From: Cliona cf. orientalis
Taxonomy: Eukaryota; Porifera; Demospongiae; Clionaida; Clionaidae
Length of the DNA: 64,000 bases
Assembly: GCA_963930775.1 (NCBI GenBank)
Contig: OZ005689.1
Coordinates: 29,775,079 to 29,839,078 of the forward strand
Direction of reading: 5' to 3'
Below, piece by piece: positions 33,094-44,698 of this stretch. The position numbers and the translations under genes are program-made. The notes below the pieces were generated by a model, which worked only from the letters and a program-made list of their open reading frames with translations, was not told the origin of the DNA and did no database searches. The number at the start of each line of letters is the position of its first letter. The stretch's first letter is position 1.

Positions 33094-34897
33094 TTATTCT
33101 ATCACTCTATTTTGACTTGCTTGAATCTTTTGTTCAAGATGTTTATTAAACACATCATTTAAGTAAATGTTTCGTTTATAAATAGTCATATATCTTGTTG
33201 AATATTTATATCTATTCAACCTGCGAAACCCTTGTTCACAGCTTTCTGTATTAGTGCCATGTATTTCTGCAAATTTTGGTAGGGAAGGGTGATACTCACA
33301 TTCTGGATTATCAGGTGGCATACATGTTAGTTCTGTGTGTTTTTCACAGTGAAACCTATCAACAAGAAATTGTACTCTTTCCAGCAATAAAATAGCACCA
33401 GCACTGCCTTTTTTCGCCTGGTTCACCAAAAATGGTTTTAAATCACAAGCTCTGTCGTACCCTAAGTAACGAAGACGAAGTACACTGTCAGTATCATGCA
33501 CAAATGTTCTTAATAGAAATAAGAATACTTGTGTGGGAGATTCACAAGTAAACATCTCTGTCATACTGATTACAATGCCGCATGGTCTAATAAGTGCAAG
33601 CATGCATTCCTGCTGTGGTTAAATAATACTTTGTCCTATTTTCTGGTTTCTTACACCCAACTAATACAGAATCGTCGTCATTTTTTGGGAATTCACCAAT
33701 AAAATGTTGATCAAATTTTGAAATTAACCGTACATCATTATCCACATCATTTCTTGATTTGATACCACTACCATTATCTTCATCTGTGACAGTGTGCTCA
33801 TCACAATAAGGACTGGAAGATTTATGTTTTCCACCCAAAGTTGGATATTTCGTACAACATTGAACAATCATTGGTAAATCACTACGAACCTGAATACGGC
33901 TGTGTGGAGCTGCACATTTAGGTCTTTTCAACTTTTCATTTCCATCAACTGTTACATATCCTTCCTTACATTCCTTGATATGGCAACTATGCATCACCCA
34001 CTTATTTGGCAACTTTGAAAGGTGGTTCCATAGCATTTCACAAAGCCCCTCAATATCCCGTCTTTTAGATGTGTGTCCAAAATCACAATGTAGGTTAGTA
34101 TGTGAAAGCATACCTTGCTCATCATAAAGCATAATTAGAACCCACATAAACCAAGCTTCTTCTATTCTTTGTGATGAAGGACACCACTCAACACGAGCAC
34201 TTCTTTGATATTTTTCGTACTGCTGTAGCCTATCCTGATCTACCAGCTGGTTGTTTGCTCTATAAACATCAGCTCTGGATTCAAACGTACAGGCACTGAA
34301 AACAATGTTGTGAGTAATATCTTGTAGGAGCTCTTTTTCATATAAAGAACAACTAGAAAGCTGAAAATACTTATTTTGGGCGTTATGATAATATATACGA
34401 ATGGTTTCATCATTTTCATCCTCTGTGTATCCATAATAAAATCTCAGTTTGCATATTTTACAAATTCCATGAAACAAAGCAGCCAAAAAAGTTCCATGAC
34501 GAGTATACAAGAGTGGAAAACTGTGTCTGGGATCAATTCTGATCCGATTTCCACAACATTCATGTACAATTGGCACTAATATAATTGGTTTTAAGGCTTT
34601 GGTACTAGAGTTTGAAATTACTGTTTCAATGGACTGTGTGATCTCTTTGCTTTGCAATCCAACATTTTTTAATGTTTCATAAAGATCTTCACACTGCTTA
34701 GGTGAACTACAGAACCTTCCGAATGACTTTCCTTTTTCTCCACCACCTAAATACACCTTGGGACATTCATCAGAAACAGTGAGATTTTGACAATCTTGGA
34801 CAATTTCAGATATTAAATTCCACCTATTAGGTGTAATTTCAGGAACCCTTTCAACAGCTCCAAACAAAAATTGAATATCATTCATAGACACTTCCAT
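33094..34897 (-). pseudogene. CxC5/CxC6 - KDZ-transposase-like gene, one frame break
   Basis: Two overlapping minus frames: 34897-33587 (436 residues) and 33603-33094 (169). The first has a Cys cluster like the CxC5 clusters of KDZ transposases (HECCGNRIRID, then LYTRHGTFLAALFHGICKIC), then a CxC6-like part (NLHCDFGHTSKR, CHIKECKEGYVTVDG, KRPKC). The second has [22 protein letters not shown] and [19 protein letters not shown], resembling the C-terminal catalytic region of Kyakuja-Dileera-Zisupton proteins. The frames meet at ATGCATGC (33599-33606 region), where one ATGC copy would give a single frame of about 600 residues. Intronless. It lies divergent to the DUF3987-like gene, with about 380 bp between the start codons. 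Assignment by motif memory. Confidence 0.6.
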
Positions 34898-35090
34898 ACT
34901 TGTAGTTCAAGTTAAGGCTGAACATACCCCTTTTATACTCTAATGCATTTCCTGCACAGTTCCACTGTGCATGACAGCATTTCCTGCGCACATTCTATAA
35001 ATAAAGAATGATTTTTTGATGAATATTGAAAAACTCTGTTGAGATTTGCTGCATCTTTGTATTTTTTTCCCTCAATTTGACTGATTAGTA

Positions 35091-35176
35091 TTAAAAGCAT
35101 CCGTCTCTTCCAGGCTGTCCAGGTTCTCCATCGTTGCCGGGTTCTCCGTTCCTTCCTGGCAGACCAGGCTCACCAG
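35091..35176 (-). pseudogene. Collagen Gly-X-Y fragment
   Basis: The minus strand encodes nine consecutive Gly-X-Y triplets (GEPGLPGRNGEP, GNDGEPGQPGRDG) and then CF and a stop. An in-frame TGA lies just upstream, and no acceptor in phase was found, so this is a fragment. On the plus strand the same bases end in a good donor (GTAAGAATC at 35177) leading into the DUF3987-like gene. Confidence 0.55.
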
Positions 35177-35275
35177 GTAAGAATCATCCTTACTGCAAAT
35201 TTTTAATGGTACAATAATTATGATTACATGCATGGCCATAATTATAATTATTTCATTCATATTCAGGTTACCAAT

Positions 35276-36641
35276 ATGGCTTCAAGCTCATCACTCTCTG
35301 ATGATGAAGTTGAGCGTAGAATCGCAGATGATCAAAATGTTCCTCTTGACCTTGAAAAATGCACAACACCACTCATTGCAAAATATGTTAGTGACCATTC
35401 AAGTTCAATTGGATGTCCTAAGCAATTTTTCCTCATTCCACTGCAATCTATTGCTGCTCACTTCATGGGACCAAAAGCTTATGTGAAGGTTGGAGTGAGC
35501 CTATCATCTTATGGGGAGTTGTTGTTGCTCACAAAGGCCAAAAAAAATCGCCCGCTCTTGGATGCTTTCATAGGGAATTGACCTAAAAATTGAAGAACAA
35601 TTGAAGAATAACACTTCCGAAATTCAACCACAAATATTTGTAGAGCACTTCTCTTTTGAAGAATTGCACTACACCATGAAGCGCAACAACAACAGGATCT
35701 TAGGTTTGTATGATGAGTTGAACCTGCTATATGAGCAAGCTGATAGGAAAACCATCCTGACATTAATCAATGGTGGATGCTGGAGGCGAAATTTTCGATC
35801 TACAACAAGCTCTATCAGGAACACATGCTTCAATCTCACTGGATTTGTACAACCAGCAACAATACTAAAATTGTGTAACGATAAGGATGATGATGGCCTC
35901 ATGGATCGACAGTTATTTACTTGCCCTGAAGAAATTCACTATGACTATGATGAATACAAACCATTGCCAGCATCCACCCCGTCACTCAGCGAAATGTTCA
36001 AATTAATTGATAAAAATAATCCCCCAAACACAATATACACTCTAACACCTGAAGCACATTCTGAATTCATTCACCTCCATGATACTATCAATCAGCGAAT
36101 TCGTGCAGAACACCCATATGACCATGATCGGAAGAGCATTTTAAGCAAAGCTCATGGGCACCTACTACGACTATCAGCAACACAGCTAAATGTAGATCAG
36201 GCTCTTTCAATTTTGGAACAGGACAATGAAGATATTGAGTGGAGCTATCAAATATCCAAGGAAATTCTGATTAAATCTGCAGCCTTCTTGGAATACTTTA
36301 TTTCCCAAAAATTTGCCCTTGGTAATCCACCACATGCTCAGGGAAATTCTGGCATCACAGATGGCAATAATTATGATTGGCACAGAATTCGTCGAATTCT
36401 GGAACTGCCAAATTCTACAATCACACCTTCTATGATTTCACAGGCTCACATACAACAACGTACAAATGGCAGGTATCGCAGAGAAGATGCAGTAAAACTT
36501 ATGGAAGACATTGAAGAACTGCAACTAGGTCTGATTGAGCAAACATCTGGAATGGGACGACCAACCAAATTACTGAGGAAACGAAAAACAACCGAGCTTG
36601 CAGAAGAGCAAATGGACTTACTTTTGAAAAAATTAAAGTAG
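35276..36641 (+). pseudogene. DUF3987-like (primase/helicase-associated) gene with two frameshifts
   Basis: ATG at 35276 follows an acceptor (ATATTCAG at 35266) of a 90-bp intron with donor GTAAGA at 35177. Three frames make one protein: 35276-35500 (MASSSSLSDDEVE, IPLQSIAAHFMG), about 35500-35575 (ILWGVVVAHKGQKKSPALG), and 35590-36641. The last contains RILGLYDELNLLYEQ, a GG-W-RRNFRS segment, CFNLTGFVQPATIL, GLMDRQLFTCPEE and a C-terminal helical region ending RKRKTTELAEE. These motifs recall DUF3987 proteins seen beside mobile genes in invertebrates. The frameshifts near 35500 and 35582 make this copy doubtful. It is divergent to the KDZ-like gene. Confidence 0.6.
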
Positions 36642-37582
36642 ATAAAGCTAAATATATTGCTTAACACTCAATTAAGCTGCTCTACATCAATAATGTCAGT
36701 AGCAAAATTATCGGATTCTTTGTCGATACTAGAATATTTGCTTTTCTATATATAATAAACTTAATATCTTCTGTGTATTATTTTGAAATTGCTTCAGTAT
36801 AATATTATTAGATAATCTGGATCAAGATCATAAGATAACAACTACATCACTATTACAGTGTGGAATAATTATAACTTTTTGTGATGATCTGACAAATGTC
36901 ACACCATGTCCCAGTTTGATCAATCCTTGGTCAGATATTATATTATGCGTAGTGCAGCAGTATTCATGCCAGATATAAGTGTCTCTGCAAGGGAAGGGAA
37001 CAACAATGGACATAATTATGTACTTGCACACATGCAAGCACAGCAGCAGTTACCACAATTTTGACAAACCACAGCACAGAGCAGTGAAAGTTGTAAGCGA
37101 AGTGGGTGCTAAATAAACTAATAATTGTGCATGCCAGTGGTATTAGAACGCATACGCATTGCAAATTACATAATTATTATTGTCAAGTAAGGCGCGACCA
37201 GGGTAGTCTCGAAACCAGACGGCTCCCACAGCAGCCTTTAGTTCTTTCAGGATTAGGGCTCTCACAGCAGGGTTTAGTTCTTTCTGGTTTGGAGACTAAC
37301 ACGAGGGCTGGTCAGGGTAGCCATGGAGTCATGTTGGTCGCATTTTTGCCCGTGATGTACAGTTATAATTCACACTGCTATTCATCTTAACTGTTTAATA
37401 CATTCAATAGCCAGTTAGTACTGACCTCAAATCAGGGCTTAATTAAAATAATAGAAAACTTTAATAGTTATCTGGCCGGGCTGCATGAGATGCTTCGTAG
37501 AATGCACTTCAATTAATACTGTCAGTTGGTAGTTGACATCTGTTCGTCATTGATGTACTTTATGATGACATTGACCCAATCC
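36642..37582. other. Intergenic, with a short repeat at 37200-37320
   Basis: ATAATAAACTTAAT near 36762 may be the polyadenylation signal of the DUF3987-like gene. At 37200-37320 a tract with GGTAGTCTCGAAACCAGACG and two copies of a CACAGCAG...TTTAGTTCTTTC unit is seen. Its GTAGTCTCG resembles the end of the 49888-50164 element. No gene is seen. Confidence 0.45.
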
Positions 37583-37975
37583 CATAGGCTCCAACTTTTC
37601 CTGAACAGCTCCAGGGACATAGACCACACCCACTAGATCTGGCTATCATTAATTAAAACTCCACCCACACCACACCCAATATGATTGAATTTGATGAGCA
37701 CAATACCCAGAATGAGCATGAATTTGCAAGCCTAGTAGACCTCTTGTACTGTTGCTACTACAAAAACCTAAGTTTGTAAGGCACTACCACAAGCAGCTTG
37801 TTCATTTTACCACCAATTAGCTAGTGATTAGTTGCACTGCTACTACAGTGTTTATGCTAGTGTCTGGACCTCTTCCGGGACCAATAATACAATTATAGAA
37901 GAGCATTCCGGGACGCGGGACAATTGCTAAAAATCCGGGACTGTCCCGGAGATTCAGGGACAGTTGGAGCCTATG
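37583..37975. mobile_element. 393-bp element, second copy of the CATAGGCTCCAAC family
   Basis: Ends CATAGGCTCCAAC and GTTGGAGCCTATG with target copies CAATCC (37577-37582, 37976-37981). In reverse complement it matches the 11048-11644 element along its length, but has the ~100-bp unit only once. Confidence 0.9.
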
Positions 37976-37981
37976 CAATCC

Positions 37982-39089
37982 CTTCCCATACATGTATAGC
38001 TGCAAATTGCCTATATTAAAATACTTTGGTTGTCAGGCAACTGCGGTGACAAAGAGCCATGAAAGTGCTACACGGGTAAGGAATTAAATTTGCCAGAGGG
38101 TTGCAGGCTATATATGGGGCAGATACTTAGTGGACGGCGGGATCAAGCTTATATAGACTTATTATAGCCTCATAAACCAGCGTTTGAGCTGCGTTGTCAT
38201 GTGCAGCTAGACATGGCTATGCTTATAAAGGTGTCAATGTCGAGGTCGAGTATGGGTGTTATGCACCATCTCTGTGATTGAGGTGCCGACATAGATGTGG
38301 CTTAAAATGTGACGACCTTTTACCATATAAACCATTATGTAGCTACTGGGCATGTGTCAAGTTTCATTTTATCACAATGCCAATAATACTTATTATATTA
38401 ATAATAATTATTCACTTGTATTATTTGCTATACTATATATATGTAATTATCATATAAATTCGATTCCTTCATAATTCCAGTATATGCCTGCATGGAAAAA
38501 TAATAATGCCATAATCATGGTGAATTATTGAAGTATTAAATTTAATACCTCTTTCACTGATATTTTCATTTCATGTGATAATAATAGACGACTTGCTATA
38601 CTATGTAATACAGACACAGTAAGATTGACTTACACATAAAATTATCCAGAAAATACCTTTATAAAAGTTCCATGTTACAAGTGCCGCAGTCAACGTTGTA
38701 ACGCCTAAGCTTCTGGGTTGATGTAACGTCTAGAGCAGCAATATATTATTATTATTATTATTGTTTCACCATAATAGGTAATAGGTGTAGTGATACCATA
38801 ATAATAATAATTATTATTAATTATAATATTATTATAAGAGATAGTGATATAATAATAATATGCATGGATGTATGGATTATCGTGCTATGTACATGTCACA
38901 GCCAATCTGTACTATGCTGTTGAATTGATCTCAGTGATTAAAGCATCTAGACTTATCACTATTTTGGGTAAGAATCAGTCTCCAACTATAACATCGAGCA
39001 CGCACAATATTGATGACCCTTTACCACATCCATGATTACAACTATCCAGCTTTATACATACTTGTCCTTGCATAAGTAATAATCACTTA
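37982..39089. other. AT-rich intergenic stretch
   Basis: Contains TAT/ATT microsatellite-like runs near 38740-38860. No gene or clear inverted repeat seen. Confidence 0.5.
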
Positions 39090-39907
39090 TGTCGTATATT
39101 ATGCATACTATACATCTTATATGTATCTATCTCACACAATGTCACAGTAGTATCCTCCACTATACACTTCTTATGCATATTATACATCTTAGATGTATCT
39201 ATCTCACAGTAGTATATCCTTGATTATTAAAACACTTCTTATGCATATACATCTTAGATGTATCTATCTCACACAATGTCACAGTAGTATCCTCAACTAT
39301 ACACTTCTTATGCATATTATCTCACAGTAGTATATCCTCGATTATTAAAACACTTCTTATGCATATTATACATTTTAGATGTATCTATCTCACACAATGT
39401 CACATTAGTATCCTCCACTATACACTTCTTATGCATATTATACATCTTAGATGTATCTATCTCACAGTAGTATATCCTCCATTATTAAAACACTTCTTAT
39501 GCATATTATACATCTTAGATGTATCTATCTCACATGTCACAGTAGTATCCTCCACTATACACTTCTTATGCATATCATACATCTTAGATGTATCTATCTC
39601 ACAGTAGTATATCCTCGATTATTAAAACACTTCTTATGCATATTATACATCTTAGATGTATCTATCTCACACAATGTCACAGTAGTATCCTCCACTATAC
39701 ACTTCTTATGCATATTATACATCTTAGATGTATGTATATCACAGTAGTAGTATATCCTCGATTATTAAAACACTTCTTATGCATATTATACATCTTAGAT
39801 GTATCTATCTCACACAATGTCACAGTAGTATCCTCCACTATACACTTCTTATGCATATTATACATCTAGATGTATCTATGTCACAGTAGTATATCCTCCA
39901 TTATTAA
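39090..39907. repeat. ~70-bp satellite, left block
   Basis: Units start CACTTCTTATGCATATTA and hold an imperfect palindrome ATACATCT-T-AGATGTAT. Two variants tend to alternate: one ends ATCCTCGATTATTAAAA, the other carries CACAATGTCACAG and ends CCTCCACTATA. The array is cut at TTAA (39904-39907) and continues beyond the inserted elements. Confidence 0.93.
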
Positions 39908-40645
39908 GGTACCATTAAATTGCGTGGGCGTGAGGTGGGGATATGACACCTAAACCACATCAAAGTCATTAGTGAGGTGCATGATGTGTAACCACGCCCT
40001 TTTAATTGCACAGGTCTCAGGGGTGTGGCTGCTAGAGCCGGAAGTGTTCATTTAATATCCTCCATGGACCGGAAGCCGAGCCGGAAGGGAGGGGCCAGGC
40101 CACGCCCAAAACAGCCCCACCCTGTTCCCCAAGGACCACCATTCTCAATCAAGTGCCTACTAACCACCGGATGTCCACCGGAAGCCCATAATCAATCCCA
40201 ATTAAAACACACAGCTTCCTCAAGGCCAAAACACACACAAACACTTGGAGGCCGTTCTGCCACACCGCCCACGCAAGAGCTCACCTCATTTCCTGTGTGG
40301 GCGGAGTAACAACACGTCATCGCAACCACATCCGCTTCAAACCATCGTCAGCTTCCGTCCGGCCGTACAGGCCCCTCGATCGCACCGCCGTACAGTGCCT
40401 CATTAACAGACATGGCCTCACCTTTGACCTCCTGCCACGCCCCCAAAGCCTCCTGGACGGGTTCAAAGGTCACCACCGCATCCGGGACACGCCCACCTAT
40501 CGCCGCAGCCACGTCCCCGGCCCCGATGTCCAAGCACTGGCCCGTGAAGCCACGCCCAATCGGAAGCAATAAAACCTGCATTAACGCACACGCACACACT
40601 CCACACAGTGCCAGGAACACGCCCACATGCTTAATTAGGCCTAAT

Positions 40646-40676
<31 letters not shown>

Positions 40677-40920
40677 GTCGTTGCGGTTAATAGTTAAGCA
40701 AGAATGCTTTGATCTTGCTTTGATGTGGGCAATTACCGGCCTTTTCTTCAGGGGCCACTTCCGGTCGCTAATTACACGCGCATAATCATCTCTGGCCGAT
40801 TCTGGACACGCCCACCTTAGACCAAAAGCACTCGTATGGCCTCTTCGGCCACGCCCCTTCACGATTCGCCAATTGAATAAGCCATTCCTGACGCTCACGC
40901 CCACGCAATTAAATGGTACC
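39908..40920. mobile_element. 1013-bp DNA element with TTAA target duplication
   Basis: Terminal inverted repeats start GGTACCATT(T)AATTGCGTGG and are flanked by TTAA on both sides (39904-39907, 40921-40924). The neighbouring satellite units give the empty site ATTATTAAAACAC. TTAA is used by piggyBac, Kolobok and Sola3 elements; the ends do not obviously match any that I recall. The interior is GC-rich with about a dozen CCACGCCC/GGGCGTGG-type motifs and a T tract at 40650-40676. No convincing gene. Confidence 0.88.
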
Positions 40921-40941
40921 TTAAAACACTTCTTATGCATA

Positions 40942-40971
40942 TGTGACCCGCTATGGAAAAACCGACCACTC
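40942..40971 (+). repeat. Left terminal inverted repeat of the 6.6-kb element
   Basis: Pairs without mismatch with 47518-47547. Beyond 30 bp the two ends diverge. Confidence 0.92.
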
Positions 40972-41270
40972 GCGCTCGAATATTATTTTACAGTAGGGGG
41001 TTCGATACTCGACATAACTTTTTTTTTCCAATTTTTTTTCTTGTCATTTTATGAAAGTATGATCTTTTGTCTGTCTATATATGAATTTTCATTGCAATAC
41101 AATGTTGTTTGACTACTGTAATGATCGGGAGAAAGAAGGGACTCTGTTTTAGCTAGCTACGTGCACGGACTTACAGCGATTATCGATCAATAAAAATCTA
41201 CAAGTAGCGGGCAGTCTCCATGACGATACCCGCGCTTCGATAGCTCATATGCACAGTGTATGCTGCAGCT

Positions 41271-42242
41271 ATGGCAGACAAAGTAGCGAGAGCCCTCAAC
41301 CTTCTTGGAGCTGATCACGATCTCCTCGACTCTGCAGACGCCAACGCCCTCCTCGATCTCATCGACGAGTGCCTCGACGACTCGGAAGGTATAGCCCCAC
41401 CCATAACCCAACCTTTTAACACAGCATGGCCATAACAACACAATACACTATTCATATCTATAATACTATTGCTACATAGATCTAGACTCTAGCTCAACAG
41501 CACCACCCAGCTCTGATCCACCTGCGGAGGAGGAGCACCCGAGTCTGGATCCACCCGATGATGATCCACCAGCAGAGGATGACAATGAGGAGGAGGAGGA
41601 GCCGGAGGCGCAGCCTACAGCAGCAGAGATCGTGCAGGATGGAGTTGCTCGGGGCCAGCTGGATACGGAGTCAGTCCCCATAGATCCGCGTGAACTGGAT
41701 GAAACTGAAGAGCGGGTCATTCAGCAGTTTGTCAACGATGGCTGCAAGTGTGACCTTGGGCCCAATCGAAGTCCGTGCTGCACCACCATCACCGCCGAGC
41801 ACTTTCGCTCTGTGCGCTGCCAGATGGCTGAGCTGACCCATGATGAGTTAGATTTGGTTGTCATGGGTCAGGTGATGGCTGGCTGCTTCTCTGGGGAGAC
41901 ATCCTCACACCGTGGAATGGCGAGGGGCAAATCGTACACCGTATTTCATCACAACGGTGTACGGATCTGTCAAAAGACGTTCCTTTTTCTTCACACCATC
42001 GGCTACTGGCAGTACAAAGCGGTCAAGGCCAGCTACGTGTCGAGTGGAGTGGTAGCCAGGGTCCACGGCAACACTGGTAAAAGGAAGAAACTGGGACTGT
42101 CTTTTAAGGAGATTGAAGACGTGGTGCAGTTCATCCTGAACTATGCTGGTGCGTGTGTGTAGAGAGAAGGGAGAGGGGGGATGGGAGAGAGAGAGACTGA
42201 GAGAGAGAGAGAGAAGGGAGGGGGAGGGGGGGAGAGAGAGAG

Positions 42243-42306
<64 letters not shown>

Positions 42307-42329
42307 GAGGGGGAGGGGGGGAGAGAGAG

Positions 42330-42389
<60 letters not shown>

Positions 42390-43974
42390 TGAGTGAGAAT
42401 CAACAGGAAAGATACATACAAACAACTGCCATCCTCACTACTTACATGTACATGTACCAGATTCCAATGCCATGTTGTTGCCTGGACGAGTACCCGGGTA
42501 CAAGAGCTCCGACGTCAAGCTCCTCCCTTCCAGCACCACCAAGCACGCCATCTGGGAGCTGTATCTCCACGCAGCAGCAACCAGTGTGATGAGGGCAGTG
42601 GCTTACTCCACCTTCACCCAGCTCTGGCGTCAGCTTCTCCCTCATGTAGTGGTGATGAAGCCTATGAGCGACTTGTGCTGGGTCTGTCAGCAGAACAGCA
42701 CTGCTATCATGCGTGCTGCTAACCGTCCTGATGAGGAGAAGTCGATCGTAAGTGAATGTGTCTATATACATGGTGTGCATGTATAAGAAATGTGTACACA
42801 AGGTGTGCATTAATTAGTTACACCATAATACATGCACATGTACATGTATGCAGACTCTCAGACAAGCCGAGAATCACCTGGTTGATGCCACCACGGAGAG
42901 GTCGGTGTACAGGGAAGCTCTGGAAAAGGCCAAGTCATCCGTCCTTGCACGCTTTTCTGCAGAAGGCACCTTCTCTCCACCACCACCTGCAGCAAACAGA
43001 CCGTTCAACAACACTCCCATCCATGCCCACTACAGTTTCGACATGGCCCAGCAGGTGTTCTACCCCAACGACCCTCTCCAGCCCGGCCCAATGTACTTCC
43101 TGACTCCCCGGAAGTGTGCCATCTTCGGTGTGTGTTGTGAGTCCCTCCCCCGACAGGTGAACTACTTGATCGACGAGGCTGTCGACATGGGGAAGGGCTC
43201 CAATGCCATCGTAAGCATGCTCCACCATTTCTTTGTGCACCATGGGCTGGGCGAGGAGACAGTACACCTGCACGCCGACAACTGTGGTGGGCAGAACAAG
43301 AACGCCATCATGGTCCAGTACCTGTTGTGGAGAGTCATGACCAAGCAGCACTCAGAGATCACACTATCCTTCATGATCCCGGGGCACACAAAGTTTAGTC
43401 CAGATTGGTGCTTTGGACTTCTGAAGAAGAAGTACCGACGGACGAAGGTGGGAGGCCTCAGTGATCTCTGTAGTGTGGTCAATGACTCGGCAGCTGTTAA
43501 CATCGCTCAGCCAACAGGCTTCACCATCTGCGCTTCTCATCTTCTTCGCCTGGCTTCATCTTCGTGAAGGAGAGAGCTGGAGATACGGAAGTGAAGAGGA
43601 GTATCCTCAAGGATGCAAACTGGAAGCCCCAGGCAGACCAGCTACCCCCTGTCCTCCCACCCTCAGGACTCCCTCTACAGCGGCAGTGGTATCTGTACGA
43701 GAAGATCAGGGAATTTTGCCCTGATCACTTGAAGGATACCACGTGCCCACGGCCTGGCGGACCGTCTGTAGACCCTTCTCCCTCCCGTTCGCTAATGCCA
43801 CCTACTCCGCCTCCTACCTGTATCACCACCACCACCACCACCACCACCACCACCACCACCACTACTTTTACTACTACTGCTGATAGTGATGAGCCACCGG
43901 CTTCTAAGCGGCCAAGACTTTGTGGACACTGTCGGCAACCAGGGCATAATGCTCGCACTTGCCCACAAAAATAA
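41271..43974 (+). CDS. DUF7869-like protein with C-terminal zinc knuckle
   Basis: Exons 41271-41388, 41480-42148, 42461-42747 and 42854 onward have GT..AG borders and phases 1, 1 and 0 that agree. The start exon is acidic and helical (MADKVARALNLLGADHDLLD); exon 2 has an acidic/Pro tract, then CKCDLGPNRSPCC and a region ending in FILNYA; exon 3 has LCWVCQQN. Exon 4 carries IHAHYSFDMAQQVFY, LHADNCGGQNKNAIM and PGHTKFSPDWCFG, the same D...DNC..NKN...GHT....D order as in the minus gene at 0.5-11.9 kb, so a DDE-like nuclease is likely. Near 43555 the reading moves by one base (or a short intron) to a frame with DANWKPQADQLPP, a CAC-encoded Thr run and CGHCRQPGHNARTC (CCHC), ending at 43974. A polyA signal AATAAA is at 44068. 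Confidence 0.72.
42163..42392. repeat. (GA)n microsatellite
   Basis: About 230 bp of GA repeats broken by GGGAGGGGGAGGGGG blocks, within the intron between exons 2 and 3 of the DUF7869-like gene. Confidence 0.95.
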
Positions 43975-44064
43975 TTTTTGTATCATGCACATACAGTAGT
44001 TTACTTTTACACTCACACATGCACCTACTCACCATGTTTGTTGCTGTCTTTTTGTGTTTCTACC

Positions 44065-44073
44065 TCAATAAAG
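44065..44073 (+). terminator. Polyadenylation signal AATAAA
   Basis: CAATAAAG lies 95 bp after the stop of the DUF7869-like gene, followed by a TTATTGAGG tract. Confidence 0.6.
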
Positions 44074-44317
44074 ACTTATTGAGGCCCCTCAACCAAGGGG
44101 TACCCTAGCAATCCTGAAGGAGTAAAGTCATCATAGGCTACGGCTTTAAATATAGCGTGCGCTAGCGCAGAACGTTTTAAACCACTTCTATAGTACACTC
44201 AATAAACTGTCAGCGTGGTTCAGCTTCTCAAAATACAACAGAACTGAATTTCAACAATAAGCTACAGGTACCAGTAAACTGTTTTGGTATAAAACATCGC
44301 CTGTCCTGCCAAGGACC

Positions 44318-44398
44318 TATGAAGAACCACACCCAGGTAAGCTACACAAAAGATCCTATGAAGAACCACACCCAGGTAAGCCACACAAAAGATCTAAC
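44318..44398. repeat. Two 41-bp tandem copies
   Basis: CCTATGAAGAACCACACCCA is followed by GGTAAGCTACACAAAAGAT, then repeated with one change. It lies between the DUF7869-like and transposase genes. Confidence 0.8.
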
Positions 44399-44551
44399 TA
44401 AACTTAGATAGCGTACCTTTTGGCGTTCTTTTCACTCCTTTACACGGCCAGACCTGGCGTATCCCTCATTCATCTCTTTCCTGGCAAATCCATTAGTCAG
44501 CTAACCACGCGGTATGATATGGAGCGTATACGGAAACATTGAACGTTGAGC

Positions 44552-44581
44552 TACAGGGATTTCGAGGCTTCTTGCAAAATT
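44552..44581 (+). repeat. Inner inverted repeat, left arm
   Basis: TACAGGGATTTCGAGGCTTC plus ten further bases pairs perfectly with 47306-47335. A shared ATGGAGCGT lies just outside both arms. It may mark the ends of a nested element holding the transposase and the minus-strand gene. Confidence 0.75.
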
Positions 44582-44698
44582 CAATTCGAGAGTCGTACGG
44601 TTTGACTGAACGGAAACCGTAAAGCGTACGATATGCTTGCGCATGCGTTAACCGAGAGGCTCAATTGCTCGCGCGCCAGATTTGAATCACTGGACATC

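Noticed and set aside
39359..39869. Open frames of 80-98 residues
   Set aside because: They are translations of the ~70-bp satellite.
39359..39903. Repeats with regular spacing as a possible CRISPR array
   Set aside because: Repeat and spacer are not distinct; units are contiguous satellite, and the sequence is eukaryotic.
40025..40940. Frames of 78-99 residues in the TTAA element
   Set aside because: GC-rich sequence keeps all frames open; no domain, splice or start signal, and both strands are equally open.
42131..42425. Long open frames on both strands (Ser/Leu and Glu/Arg repeats)
   Set aside because: They are translations of the GA microsatellite within an intron.
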